Shown: positions 24,046 to 33,951, counted from the first letter of the stretch. The stretch: DNA of 64,000 bases from Burkholderia seminalis DSM 23518 (GCF_902832885.1 NZ_CADFDK010000013.1:124001-188000), one strand, 5' to 3'. Notes: a model not told the origin generated them from the letters alone. Translations and numbers: made by a program.

Positions 24046-27000
24046 TTACGCCTTTTCGACCTTCACCAGGAACGACTTGAATTCCGGCGTGTACGAGTTG
24101 CCGTCACCCACGGACGGAGTCAGGGTATTGGCGAGATAGCCGGGCTTCGTCAGACCCTTGAAGCCCCAGTGCAACGGGACGCCGACCGTCTGGACCTTCT
24201 TGCCGTCGACCGTCAGCGGCTTGATCCGCTTCGTGACGAGGGCGACCGCGATGATGTAGCCGCGCTTGGACGACACCTTCACGCGCTCGCCGTGCGCGAC
24301 GCCGACTTCCTTCGCGAGGTCTTCGCCGATCTCGACGAATTGCTCGGGCTGGATGATCGAGTTCAGCCGCGCATGCTTGGTCCAGTAGTGGAAATGCTCG
24401 GTCAGCCGGTACGTCGTCGCCACGTGCGGGAACTCCGCCGCCTTGCCGAACGACGCGCGGTCGTCCGCGAACACGCGGGCAGCCGGGTTGTTCAGCGCCT
24501 GCGGGTTGTTCGGGTGCAGCGGGTTCGCGTCGAGCGGCGTCTCGAACGGCTCGTAGTGCTCGGGGAACGGACCTTCGTTCATCCCCGCGCGGGCGAAGAA
24601 GCGCGCCACGCCTTCCGGGTTCATGATGAACGGCCCCATCCCGTTTTCGGGCGGCTCGTCCGCCTTGAAGTCCGGCACGTCGGCGCCCTTCCACGCGCTG
24701 CCGTTCCAGCCGATCAGCTTGCGGGTCGGGTCGAACGGCTTGCCGGCGACGTCGCACGACGCGCGGTTGTACAGGATCCGCCGGTTCGCGGGCCACGCCC
24801 ACGCCCAGTTCAGCGTCTGGCCGATGCCGGTCGGGTCGGAGTTGTCGCGCCGCCCCATCTGGTTGCCGGCCTGCGTCCACGCGCCGCAGAAGATCCAGCA
24901 GCCGCTCGCGGTCGTGCCGTCGTCCTTCAATTGCGCGAACGCGGCCAGCTGCTCGCCCTTCTTCACGAGCGTCTTGGCCGGATCCTTCGGGTCGGGCAGA
25001 TCGGCGAGCGCCTTGCCGTTGAACTCCATCGCGAGCTCTTCGGGCGTCGGGCTTTCCGGGTTCGCGTACGGCCACGTCAGGTTCACGATCGGGTCCGGAT
25101 ACTTGCCGCCGTCCTTCTGGTACAGCTTGCGCATGCGCAGGAACAGCCCCGACATGATCTCGAGGTCGCTCTTCGCGTCGCCCGGCGGCTCCGCGCCCTT
25201 CCAGTGCCACTGCAGCACGCGGCTCGAACTCACGAGCGAGCCGTTTTCCTCCGCGAAGCACGTGGTCGGCAGACGGAACACCTCGGTCTGGATCTTCGAC
25301 GCATCGACGTCGTTGTAGTCGCCGTGATGCTTCCAGAACTCGGACGTCTCGGTCGCGAGCGGATCCATGATCACGAGCCACTTCAGCTTCGCGAGGCCCG
25401 CTGCCGTCTTCACCTTCGACGGCGCCGCCGCGAGCGGGTTGAAGCCCTGGCAGATGTAGCCGTTCATCTTGCCGGCATTCATCAGCTCGATCACCTGCAG
25501 CAGGTCGTACTGCTTGTCCAGCTTCGGCAGGTAGTCGTAGCCCCAGTTGTTCTCGGCGGTCGCCGCGTCGCCCCACCACGACTTCATGAAGCTGACGTGG
25601 AACGCCTTGTAGTTCTTCCAGTAGCTCAACTGGTTCGGCCGCAGCGGCAGTTGCGTGCGCTTCTTGATGTAGCCGTCGAAATCCTGCTCGGACTGCATCG
25701 GCAGCGTCATGTAGCCCGGCAGCAGGTTCGACATCAGCCCGAGGTCGGTCAACCCCTGGATGTTCGAGTGGCCGCGCAGCGCGTTCATCCCGCCGCCGGC
25801 GATGCCGATGTTGCCGAGCAGCAACTGCACCATCGCGCCGGTGCGGATGATCTGCGCGCCGGTCGAATGGTGGGTCCAGCCGAGTGCGTACAGCACCGTG
25901 CCGGCGCGGCCGGGAACGGCCGTGGTCGCGAGCATCTCGCACACCTTCAGGAATTTCTCCTTCGGCGTGCCGCAGACCTGCTGGACCATGTCCGGCGTAT
26001 AGCGCGCGTAGTGCTGCTTGAGCAGGTTGTACACGCAACGCGGATGCTGCAGCGTCGGGTCGACCTTCGCGAAGCCGTCGTCGCCGCGCTCGTAGTCCCA
26101 GCTCGATTTGTCCGGGTACGCGTGCTTCTCCGCGTCATAACCGGAGTAGATGCCGTCGTTGAACGCGAAATCCTCGCGCACGATGAACGAGAAGTCCGTG
26201 TAGTTCTTCACGTACTCGTGCTGGATCTTGTCGTTCGTCAGCAGATAGTTGATGACCCCGCCCAGGAAGACGATGTCGGTGCCGGTGCGGATCGGCGCGT
26301 AGTAATCGGCCACCGAGGCCGTACGCGTAAAGCGCGGGTCGACGACGATCAGCCGCGCCTTGCGGTGCGCCTTCGCCTCGGTTACCCACTTGAAACCGCA
26401 CGGATGGGCCTCGGCTGCATTGCCGCCCATCACGAGAATCACGTCCGCGTTCTTGATGCCGACCCAATGGTTCGTCATCGCTCCACGGCCAAACGTCGGG
26501 GCAAGACCTGCCACCGTCGGGCCATGTCAGACACGCGCCTGATTGTCGAATGCGAGCATCCCGAGACTGCGGACAGTCTTGTGCGTCAGGTAGCCGACCT
26601 CGTTGCTGCCCGCCGACGCGGCCAGCATGCCGGTCGTGAGCCAGCGGTTGACCTTCGAGCCGTCTTCGGCCGTCTCGACGAAGTTCGCGTCGCGGTCGGC
26701 CTTCATCAGATTCGCGATGCGGTCGAGCGCGTCGTTCCACGAAATCGGTTCCCACTTGTCCGAGCCGGGCGCGCGATACTCGGGGTGCGTCAGGCGGTTC
26801 GGGCTGTGGATGAAGTCGATCAGGCTGGCGCCCTTCGGGCACAGCGTGCCGCGATTGACGGGATGGTCGGGATCGCCTTCGATGTGGATGATGCTCGGCT
26901 GCGCATTCTTCGCGCCGTCTCCGAGGCTGTACATCAGGATGCCGCAACCCACTGAACAGTAAGGACAGGTGTTGCGCGTTTCGACGGTGCGCGCCAGCTT

Positions 27001-27117
27001 GTACTGTCGGACTTCGGCAAGCGCTTCGGACGGAGAAAAGCCCATCAGGGCAAGACTCGATCCGGCAAGCGACGTGGCCGTCACCTTCAGGAACTGGCGC
27101 CGGGACATTTGTAGCAT
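24046..27117 (-). CDS. fdnG: Formate dehydrogenase alpha subunit, selenoprotein (UGA read as Sec)
   Basis: 1023 residues including Sec197, encoded by the TGA at 26529-26527; conventional gene finders split it there. It oxidises formate at a Mo or W bis-pterin centre in the periplasm. The N-terminus has a twin-arginine signal (SRRQFLK, residues 5-11) with a hydrophobic stretch. CPYCSVGC binds a [4Fe-4S] cluster. The Sec context ARV-Sec-HGPT followed by [14 protein letters not shown] matches E. coli FdnG (Sec196). ATG 27117 is chosen; ATG 27108, directly before the Arg pair, is the alternative. It is the first gene of fdnG-fdxH-fdnI-fdhE-selA-selB-selC. A TATAAT box lies about 45 bases upstream. 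Confidence 0.97.
26489..26529 (-). promoter_or_regulatory. Bacterial SECIS element after the Sec codon
   Basis: Directly downstream of the UGA (26527-26529) the mRNA contains GGCA-GGUCU-UGCC (26500-26512 on the complement). This small stem with a GGUCU loop is the SelB-binding apical hairpin of E. coli fdhF/fdnG. The position, about 15 bases after the UGA, fits. Confidence 0.85.
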
Positions 27118-27160
27118 GGCGGTCTCGGCGTTATTGTGGGGTGGGGTGAAACTGAAAGGA

Positions 27161-27166
27161 ATTATA
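27161..27166 (-). promoter_or_regulatory. Probable -10 box of the fdnG operon
   Basis: On the complement this is a perfect TATAAT, 44 bases before the fdnG start codon in the short gap with the divergent yihY gene. No good -35 hexamer lies at 16-18 bases, which would fit activator-dependent transcription. Confidence 0.4.
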
Positions 27167-27217
27167 GACAGTTCAGGCAACTATGATCGAATCCTCGGAT
27201 CAATACCGAATAATCCG

Positions 27218-28198
27218 ATGAACCCCGACGATCCGCGCGCCGCGCACAACCGACCCGTCATGAAACGACAGATCACTTCCGAAGCAACCCGTCTCGCCCA
27301 GCAACAGGCCAACTGGGCCCTCACCGCGTTCAAGCGCTTCTCGTCCGACCGCTGCTCCGCGATGGCTGCCGGCATCGCGTTTTTCTCCGCGTTCTCGCTC
27401 GCGCCGACGCTCGTGATGGTGATCGCGGTGGCCGGCTGGTTCTACGGCGACGATGCCGCGCGCGGCCAGGTATTCGAGCAGGCGCACCAGCTGATCGGCG
27501 ACGACGCGGCGGCCAGCATCCAGACCATCGTGCAGAACGCGCACCGCGCGGGCGAGCGCGGCGGGCTGGCCACGCTGATCTCGTTCGCCGCGCTCGCGAT
27601 CGGCGCGTCGGCCACGTTCGCGTCGCTCAGCGCCGCGCTCAGCGTGATCTGGCCGGCCACCGAGAACCGCTGGTCGAGCATGCTCGGGCTCGTGCGCGTG
27701 CGGCTGATCTCGTTCGGACTCGTGCTCGGCGTCGCGTTCCTGCTGATCGTGTCGCTCGTGCTCGATACCGCGATCACGTTCGTCGGCACCTGGCTGCTGG
27801 GCAATTCGCCGTATGTGGTCGTCACCAACCTCGTGCAGTTCTTCGTCGGCATCGCGGTGCTCGCGGCCGCGTTCGCGTCGTTGATGAAGTTCCTGCCCGA
27901 TGCGCGCGTCGCGTGGCGCGACGCCGCGGTCGGCGGCATCGTGTCGGCGATCCTGTTCTCCGGCGGCAAGAAGCTGTTCGCGCTGTACCTCGCGCATGCG
28001 GGCACGGCCAGCGCATTCGGCGCGGCCGGATCGTTCGCGGTCCTGCTGATGTGGCTGTACTTCTCCGCGATCGTGCTGCTGCTCGGCGCGGAATTCGCGG
28101 CGGCGCGCGGCAACGCGCACCGGCCGGCCGGCGCCGCGGCGGCGGCGGCGGCAGAACCGCAACCCGGTACCGGCAACGACCTCACGCGCGGCGACTGA
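27218..28198 (+). CDS. YihY/BrkB family inner-membrane protein
   Basis: 326 residues from this ATG; an ATG at 27260 is also possible and neither has a clear ribosome site. About six transmembrane helices are visible. Family features include AAGIAFFSAFSLAPTLVMVI, the YLPDARVAW-like FLPDARVAWRDAAVGG segment, and FGAAGSFAVLLMWLYFSAIVLLLGAEF. The C-terminal ~30 residues are Ala/Pro-rich and cytoplasmic. The molecular function of YihY/BrkB proteins is unsettled; older RNase BN and serum-resistance labels are doubtful. It is divergent from fdnG with 100 bases between the genes. Confidence 0.9.
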   Translation: MNPDDPRAAHNRPVMKRQITSEATRLAQQQANWALTAFKRFSSDRCSAMAAGIAFFSAFSLAPTLVMVIAVAGWFYGDDAARGQVFEQAHQLIGDDAAASIQTIVQNAHRAGERGGLATLISFAALAIGASATFASLSAALSVIWPATENRWSSMLGLVRVRLISFGLVLGVAFLLIVSLVLDTAITFVGTWLLGNSPYVVVTNLVQFFVGIAVLAAAFASLMKFLPDARVAWRDAAVGGIVSAILFSGGKKLFALYLAHAGTASAFGAAGSFAVLLMWLYFSAIVLLLGAEFAAARGNAHRPAGAAAAAAAEPQPGTGNDLTRGD

Positions 28199-28593
28199 CG
28201 GCGCCCGGCACAACGCACGCCCGCCTCCGCGCGCCCCTCCGCCACCCCGCTGCCCCCGCCGCGCCCTTGCGCGGTGGACCCACGCACCTTGCGTGCCCAC
28301 ACGAACATTGCTGCAACGGCAAACGTTTGCATACCCTCGTTTCCATGACGGAACCCCGCAAAACAGGCACCAGGCCGTCCGGTGCATCAACTTTTGAAAC
28401 AATCGCGACGCAGCAATTGTCAACTATTTCAAAAACAGGAACAGTCGTTGATGTGCTTGATATATATGGACTTTTTCACGCTGTTACCTTTTCGAGACAC
28501 TTTATTTTTTAAGCTTTCTTGCGTCTATGGCACTGAGCTATTCTCCAATCCGCAACAAATAACGATGAATCACTTGCGTGGAGAAACTCAACG
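28199..28593. other. Noncoding region upstream of the porin gene
   Basis: 395 bases. The second half (28385-28590) is unusually A/T-rich, with runs such as TTGATATATATGG near 28457 and TTTATTTTTTAAG near 28500. This fits a strong, regulated porin promoter and 5' leader, but I could not pick a single -35/-10 pair with confidence. No gene is seen. Confidence 0.55.
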
Positions 28594-29751
28594 ATGAAGA
28601 AACTTGCTCTCTCGACCCTCTCGCTCGCCCTGCTGGGCGCTGCCGGTGCTGCTCAGGCTCAGTCGAGCGTGACGCTCTACGGCGTGATCGACACGTCGAT
28701 CACGTACGTTCACGGTAACGACGGTCAAGGTAACAATTCGTGGTCGATGGGTAGCGGCAACCTGCAAGGCAGCCGCTTCGGCCTCAAGGGTTCCGAAGAC
28801 CTCGGTGGCGGCCTGAAGGCGATCTTCCAGTTGGAAAACGGCTTCAACTCGGCATCGGGTGCACTGGGCCAGGGTGGCCGCATGTTCGGCCGCCAGGCTT
28901 TCGTCGGCCTGGAAAGCAGCCAGTACGGTACGCTGACGCTGGGTCGCCAGTACGACCCGCTGGTCGACCTGGTTCAGGCAGTCACGGCTGACAACTACTT
29001 CGGCAGCGTGTTCGCCACGCCGGGCGACGTCGACAACAACGACAACAGCCTGCGCGTCAGCAACGCGATCAAGTACACGTCGCCGGTCTGGGCAGGCCTG
29101 CAGGTCGAAGCGATGTACGCACTCGGCGGTGTCGCCGGCGCAACCGGCAAGGGTCAGACGTGGGCGGCAGCTGCAGCCTACAACAACGGCCCGCTCGGCC
29201 TGGCTGCTGGCTACTTCCACGCCAACAACTCGTCGCCGCTGAATGCAGTTGGCCAGCGCACCGGCTGGGCCGGCACGTCGGACGCGATCTTCGACGGCTC
29301 GGGCAGCTTCATCAACAACGCGTACACGTCGGCATCGTCGATCGGGATCGCGCAAGTCGCCGGCCAGTATGCATTCGGCCCGGTGACGTTCGGCCTCGGC
29401 TACAGCAACGCGCAGTACAAGGCTGATGCGAACTCGGGCTTCGGCACGAACCAGAAGTACAACACGGGTCGCGCATTCGTCACGTACCAGGCATCGGCAC
29501 CGCTGCTGCTGGGCGTCGGCTACATCTACACGAAGGGTAGCGGCCAGACGGACGCCAAGTACCATCAGGTTTCGCTCGGCGCGGACTACTCGCTGTCGAA
29601 GCGCACCGACGTGTACCTGGTTGGCGCATACCAGCACGCCAGCGGCCACAACGCCGACGGTACCGATGCGCAAGCGTCGGTCGGCTCGTACGGCATCGCC
29701 GGCAAGAGCTCGCAGGAAATCGTCGCGCTCGGCCTGCGTCACAAGTTCTAA
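28594..29751 (+). CDS. Outer-membrane porin, Burkholderia OmpC-like family
   Basis: 385 residues. A Sec signal peptide ends after AGAAQA, followed by QSSVTLYGVIDTSITYV, the usual first strand of beta-proteobacterial trimeric porins. GSRFGLKGSEDLGGGLKAIFQLE and the C-terminal phenylalanine (GLRHKF) are family hallmarks; a terminal Phe is needed for outer-membrane insertion. Glycine- and aromatic-rich alternating strands suit a 16-stranded barrel for small hydrophilic solutes. Codons are less extremely G/C-ending than in neighbouring genes, as expected for a highly expressed protein. GGAG lies about ten bases before the ATG, and a strong terminator follows. Confidence 0.95.
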   Translation: MKKLALSTLSLALLGAAGAAQAQSSVTLYGVIDTSITYVHGNDGQGNNSWSMGSGNLQGSRFGLKGSEDLGGGLKAIFQLENGFNSASGALGQGGRMFGRQAFVGLESSQYGTLTLGRQYDPLVDLVQAVTADNYFGSVFATPGDVDNNDNSLRVSNAIKYTSPVWAGLQVEAMYALGGVAGATGKGQTWAAAAAYNNGPLGLAAGYFHANNSSPLNAVGQRTGWAGTSDAIFDGSGSFINNAYTSASSIGIAQVAGQYAFGPVTFGLGYSNAQYKADANSGFGTNQKYNTGRAFVTYQASAPLLLGVGYIYTKGSGQTDAKYHQVSLGADYSLSKRTDVYLVGAYQHASGHNADGTDAQASVGSYGIAGKSSQEIVALGLRHKF

Positions 29752-29805
29752 GAAGTACGTTTCCGGCGTGCACGGCGTCTCCGATGCCTTGCCGCCGACC
29801 TGGAA

Positions 29806-29841
29806 AGCCAGCCCCGGTTTCGGCCGCGGCTGGCTTTTTTT
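29806..29841 (+). terminator. Intrinsic terminator of the porin gene
   Basis: AGCCAGCC (29806-29813) pairs with GGCTGGCT (29828-29835), followed by seven T residues. It begins 54 bases after the porin stop. Confidence 0.9.
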
Positions 29842-30132
29842 CGTCCGTCTCCCGCGCGCCGGCAGCCGCTGCACGGGCCGGCGGCCGGAACCCGAGCCCC
29901 ACGCACGCCGACCGGCCGGCAGCGGCGCCTGACGGCTGCAAAGCGCCGGGAACGCCATTTGCGGAGCACCGGTCGCCATCCGTTCGCCGAGCGACTATCC
30001 TCCGCACCGCCGGCGCCGCTCGTCCGGTGCGATCGCGATGTGCCGCAGCGTGTCGATTTCGGCAATCGTCGTCCGTCGTGTCGATGGCGGCACGCGATTC
30101 GCGCGTCGCCCCATTCATACAGGAGATACGCC
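29842..30132. other. Noncoding gap before the VOC gene
   Basis: About 290 bases after the porin terminator. No gene with a ribosome site or normal codon bias was found. It should contain the promoter of the next gene, but no clear hexamers stand out. Confidence 0.5.
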
Positions 30133-30606
30133 ATGACGATTCAGAAGATCACGCCTTTCCTCTGGTATTCGACGGAAGCCGAAGAAGCAGCGGCCTTCTA
30201 CGCCGGCATCTTTCCGGATTCGCGCATCGTGCGCGTCACGGCAGTACCCGGCACCGACGGCACACGGATGGTCGAATTCGAACTGTTCGGCCAGCCGTTC
30301 TTCGCGATGAGCCACCCGCGCACGGAGACGTTCAATCACGCGATCTCGCTGCTGGTCAGTTGCGCCGACCAGGCCGAACTCGACCGCTACTGGAACGCGC
30401 TGATCGACAACGGCGGCACGCCCGACGCCTGCGGCTGGCTGAGGGATCGTTATGGCGTGTCGTGGCAGATCGTTCCGGAAGCGCTCATCCCGATGATGGC
30501 CGACCGCGACCCGGTCAAGGCGGCGCGCGTGGCCGCGGCGATGATGCGGATGGTCAAGTTCGACGACGCCGCGTTGAAAGCCGCCTTCGCGGGCACGGCG
30601 GGCTGA
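30133..30606 (+). CDS. VOC-superfamily protein, PhnB/3-demethylubiquinone methyltransferase-like
   Basis: 157 residues. ATG preceded by AGGAG seven bases away. The sequence (ITPFLWYSTEAEEAAAFYAGIFPDS, then GQPFFAMSHP, then GWLRDRYGVSWQIVP) is that of the PhnB-like branch of the vicinal-oxygen-chelate fold. Databases often name these 3-demethylubiquinone-9 3-methyltransferase, but the fold resembles glyoxalases and the methyltransferase label is poorly supported. The substrate is unknown. It stands alone, converging on the AadA-like gene. Confidence 0.88.
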   Translation: MTIQKITPFLWYSTEAEEAAAFYAGIFPDSRIVRVTAVPGTDGTRMVEFELFGQPFFAMSHPRTETFNHAISLLVSCADQAELDRYWNALIDNGGTPDACGWLRDRYGVSWQIVPEALIPMMADRDPVKAARVAAAMMRMVKFDDAALKAAFAGTAG

Positions 30607-30669
30607 CGACACCCGCCGGGCTGCGGCGCATGCGTGGCCGATCGCCGATCGCACGACCGGCATCCGCCG

Positions 30670-31461
30670 CTACGCCCGCAGCATCGACTCGACGGCCCGC
30701 CGTGCGTAGCCGATGAAGGCGGCGAGCGGTTCGCCGGCCAGGATTGCCGCGCCTGCGTCGCCCCCGAGATAGGCGTCGCGTGCGGCGGCCACCACCGGCC
30801 GATACGCGTCCGGCAGGCGCGCCAGCACCCATGCCGCGGCAACGTCCTTGGGGGCGATCGTGCCGGTCGCGGCGCTGTACCAGATACGCGCGAGTGCGAG
30901 CACCACGTTGCACTCGTCGCCGCGCCAGTCCGGCTCGGCGTTCCATTGCGCAACGGTATCGAGCAGCGCGGCGGCGAAATCGCGCGCGGGCACCGGCTCG
31001 AACAGCGCGACCGCGGGCGGCCCGGCCAGCGCGACACTGTGCTGCCGCGCCTTCGTCAGCAGGATCGCCAGATCGTGATCGACGAGCGGCGGTTCGACGA
31101 TGCCGGCCTCGAGATCGCGGCGCAGCCATTCGCCGAACTGCAGTTCGCGCCGCGCCGGATGACGCCACGGCACCACGTCGCCGTGCGCGACGACGGTGAC
31201 CTCCAGTGCGCGCAAGCCGCCTGCGCCGTGCGGCGGCGCCGACACGGCGAGCAGATCGCGCATCAACGCGTGCCGCACCGTTTCGTCGGGTCGCGCCGCC
31301 ACCGTCACCAGCAGGTCGATGTCGCTGCGCGGTTTCAAGCCGCCGTCGAGCGCCGATCCGAACAGGTGGATGGCTGCCAGCGTTGCGCCGAGATGCCGCT
31401 CGATCGCGGCGCGTGCCGTGCCGACCTGTCCGGCGATTTCGTCCGGGATGAATTCAGTCAC
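30670..31461 (-). CDS. AadA-like aminoglycoside nucleotidyltransferase
   Basis: 263 residues from a GTG start, the usual length for ANT(3'')/AadA enzymes. The nucleotidyltransferase signature is clear: LFGSALDGGLKPRSDIDLLV (about residues 29-48), with the paired Asp residues that bind Mg-ATP. A C-terminal helical domain typical of AadA follows (KARQHSVALAGP, then NVVLALARIWYSAATGTIAPK). AadA enzymes adenylylate streptomycin and spectinomycin. No integron, transposon or attC site is nearby, so this is an intrinsic chromosomal gene whose resistance phenotype is untested. Confidence 0.87.
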   Translation of the reverse strand: MTEFIPDEIAGQVGTARAAIERHLGATLAAIHLFGSALDGGLKPRSDIDLLVTVAARPDETVRHALMRDLLAVSAPPHGAGGLRALEVTVVAHGDVVPWRHPARRELQFGEWLRRDLEAGIVEPPLVDHDLAILLTKARQHSVALAGPPAVALFEPVPARDFAAALLDTVAQWNAEPDWRGDECNVVLALARIWYSAATGTIAPKDVAAAWVLARLPDAYRPVVAAARDAYLGGDAGAAILAGEPLAAFIGYARRAVESMLRA

Positions 31462-31671
31462 GACTGCGTGCGTTGCGATGCACACGCAACGGTCGCGGCG
31501 CGAGCGGCGCATGGCCGGGCTGCGGCGAAACCGCGTCCGGCGCCACTGCGGTTCGCAGTTCGCCATTCGGTATCGCGCGTGGGCGGCACGCGATGCAACG
31601 CGCGTCGCACGTCGTGGCGCGCATCGTCGCCGCGCCGCCGCTTCGCCGCCGCGCGAGTGGCGCGGCACAAT

Positions 31672-31703
31672 AAAAATCCCCGCACGCTTTCGCGTACGGG
31701 GAT
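31672..31703 (-). terminator. Intrinsic terminator of the HU-like gene
   Basis: On the complement ATCCCCG...CGGGGAT encloses an inner stem-loop (ACGCGAAAGCGT) and is followed by TTTTTA. It starts 53 bases after the stop at 31756. Confidence 0.88.
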
Positions 31704-31755
31704 CGCTGGACTCCGCAACGGCTGCCGACACGTATTCGGCAGTCGTTGCGCGGCA

Positions 31756-32205
31756 TTACGCTGCCGCGTCCTTCAGCTTCTTCAGCGCACGTGCCTTCAC
31801 GCGCACGCTGGCCGGCTTCGCCGGGAACCAACGCTCTTCGCCCGAGAACGGATCCTTGCCGAAGCGCTTCTTCTTCGCCGGCACGACTTGTGCCGTGATC
31901 TTCAGCAGACCCGGCAGCGTGAATTCGCCTGCGCCCTTCTTGTGGACCGAGCCCAGCACGACGTTCTCGAGTGCGGCGAGCACTGCCTTGACCGCCTTCA
32001 CTTCGACAGCTGCGCGCTCAGCGATGTGCGTTGCGAGCGATGCCTTCGTGAACTTGTCCTTCAGCGGCGTCGGAGCAGCCGGTGCCGCCTTCGCGACAGC
32101 CTTCTTGGCCACTACTTTCTTCGCGGGCGCAGCCTTTTTGGCAGCCACTTTCTTGGTCGCCGGTGCGGCAGCCTTCTTGGCCACCTTTTTTGCGGAAGTC
32201 GCCAT
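31756..32205 (-). CDS. HU-family DNA-binding protein with histone-H1-like Lys/Ala tail
   Basis: 149 residues. The ATG at 32205 is chosen because GGAGA precedes it by a few bases. The first ~55 residues are almost entirely Lys, Ala, Val and Pro (KKVAKKAAAPATKK and similar), like the tails of histone H1 and bacterial Hc1-like proteins. The remaining ~90 residues are an HU/IHF fold (LATHIAERAAVEVKAVKAVLAAL, then GEFTLPGLLKI, then RFGKDPFSGEERWFPAKPASVRVKA). HU dimers bend and compact DNA. In this version the arm tip reads FGKDPFSGEERWFPAKP in place of the common GRNPxTG. Fusions of this kind occur in Burkholderia and relatives. Confidence 0.93.
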   Translation of the reverse strand: MATSAKKVAKKAAAPATKKVAAKKAAPAKKVVAKKAVAKAAPAAPTPLKDKFTKASLATHIAERAAVEVKAVKAVLAALENVVLGSVHKKGAGEFTLPGLLKITAQVVPAKKKRFGKDPFSGEERWFPAKPASVRVKARALKKLKDAAA

Positions 32206-32462
32206 GTTTCTCCTACCAGGTGTGGTCGTTGGATACACGAAGCGTGCAACGCGCGCGCTTCAACGCCGGATTCTACAAGCGCCTTGACGCTTCGTGCAGT
32301 ACTTTTATGCGTTTTCGCGGGGTTTCCCGCAGGTTTTGTTGCGCGCGACCGACTTCATCGACGCTCGAGCATCAAAAAACGCCTTCACGTATACGTCGGA
32401 ACGCGAATTACGTTCGATATTTGCGCACCTATACTGGGCACGCTCAATGCCCGGATGCCTCC

Positions 32463-33581
32463 ATGCGCGAAGTCAGATACGTCAAAGGACTCGACGGCCT
32501 GCGAGCCCTCGCCGTCATCCTCGTTTTCCTGTCCCACAAGGGCCACGTCCTTGCCGTCGACGTCGGCAAGCTCGGTGTGTGGACGTTTTTCCTCATCAGC
32601 GGATTCCTGATCGTCGGCGAGCTGCATCGCAACCGCCAGGCCGTCGAACGCGGCACCATGACGCGCCGCCACGCGCTCGCGCTGTTCCTCGCGAAGCGCG
32701 CGCTGCGGATCTTTCCCGTGTACTACCTGCTGCTCGCCGCGCTCGCGATCGCGCACGCGCTGTTCTACCAGCGCGGCGTCAACCTGGGACTCGCGTGGCA
32801 CGCGGTGTTCCTGTCGAATTACTGGATCGGTGTCGTGAAGGACGGCTGGCCCGGCTCCACGTCGCACTTCTGGAGCCTCGCGGTTGAACAGCAGTTCTAC
32901 CTGATCGCGCCGCTCGCGCTGCTCGCGGTACCGGCCGCGCGACACGTCGCGCTCGGCATCGCGGCCGTCGCGCTGTGCGCGCTCGCGCATCTCGCGCTCT
33001 ACCTGTCCGATGCGTCGCCGGTGCTGATCTACGCGTTTTCCCCGTGGAATTTCGCACTGATCGCGCTCGGCGGCGTCGGCGCGATGGCGCTCGCCGATCG
33101 CGGCACGGCCGCCGTGCGTCGCGTGCCGCCCGGCTGGCTCGGCGCGGCCGGCGTCGTGTTCTTCCTCGTGCTGCCCGCGTGCACGACGCTGCCCGACGCG
33201 GTCGCGGGGCTCGCGGACCTCGGCCTGTCCGCGTCGCTCGGCGCGCTGATGCTGTGGCTCGTCAGCGAGCCCGACCACCCCGTCGTCGCGCTGCTCGACT
33301 GGGGCCCGCTCGTCTATCTCGGCACGATCAGCTACGGCTTCTACCTGTTCCACAACCTGATTCCGACGCGCTTCGGCGTGCTGCCCGCGTCCTTCGCGCA
33401 CGTGCCGATGCCGGCATTCGTCCGTGAAGCACTGCCCGAGATGCAGCAATTCGCATTCGCCGTGCTGCTTGCGCACCTGTCCTGGCGCTATCTCGAAAAG
33501 CGGCTGCTCGACTTCAAGAAGCCGATCGCCACGATGCTCGCCCGGCACTTCGCCACGCAACCGAGCGCGTCGCCGCGCTGA
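32463..33581 (+). CDS. bceU: Acyltransferase-3 family membrane protein, BceU of the cepacian cluster
   Basis: 372 residues with about ten transmembrane helices. The N-terminus (YVKGLDGLRALAVILVFLSHKG) and the FWSLAVEQQFYLIAPLALL segment are acyltransferase-3 signatures; the His after S in the first motif is the presumed catalytic residue. Such proteins O-acetylate exopolysaccharide sugars from the cytoplasmic side. It is the outermost gene of the bce-II order (M,N,O,P,Q,R,S,T,U), which supports the name. Cepacian is heavily acetylated and this cluster encodes three such enzymes. Confidence 0.82.
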   Translation: MREVRYVKGLDGLRALAVILVFLSHKGHVLAVDVGKLGVWTFFLISGFLIVGELHRNRQAVERGTMTRRHALALFLAKRALRIFPVYYLLLAALAIAHALFYQRGVNLGLAWHAVFLSNYWIGVVKDGWPGSTSHFWSLAVEQQFYLIAPLALLAVPAARHVALGIAAVALCALAHLALYLSDASPVLIYAFSPWNFALIALGGVGAMALADRGTAAVRRVPPGWLGAAGVVFFLVLPACTTLPDAVAGLADLGLSASLGALMLWLVSEPDHPVVALLDWGPLVYLGTISYGFYLFHNLIPTRFGVLPASFAHVPMPAFVREALPEMQQFAFAVLLAHLSWRYLEKRLLDFKKPIATMLARHFATQPSASPR

Positions 33582-33876
33582 AGGTCACGCAGACGCCCCC
33601 GGGCCAACAGAAAGACGGCGCCGCCTTCGCGCTGCCCGGCACTCGTCGAGCGGCGCGGCTTCATCTCGCGACACCCGCCGGCCCGACGCCTTCACGCGCG
33701 CACGTCATGTGCGTCACGCTCGTTGAACCGCCGAAGCACGCGCCCGAGCCAGTCCTTCGGCACCGGTTTCAGCCGCGGCGCACCACCGCGCCGGTACCGC
33801 GCCCCCGCGCCCCACGCCCGAATCCGGTACGACACACCGCCTTCGCGCACCACGACCGCGCACGCACGTGCGGACG

Positions 33877-33909
33877 CAAAAAAGCCCCGGCGCCTGAGCG
33901 GCCGGGGCC
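33877..33909 (-). terminator. Intrinsic terminator of galU/bceT
   Basis: On the complement GGCCCCGG...CCGGGGCT is followed by six T residues, 43 bases beyond the galU stop. The rest of the 33582-33951 gap shows no gene. Confidence 0.88.
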
Positions 33910-33951
33910 AACGGAACAACCACCACCTGAAACGACGGAGCGCGCAGCGGC

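Noticed and set aside
26527-26529. In-frame stop splitting the formate dehydrogenase alpha gene, which could look like a nonsense mutation
   Set aside because: The codon is UGA in the exact Sec context of FdnG, a SECIS-like hairpin follows, and selA, selB and selC are adjacent.
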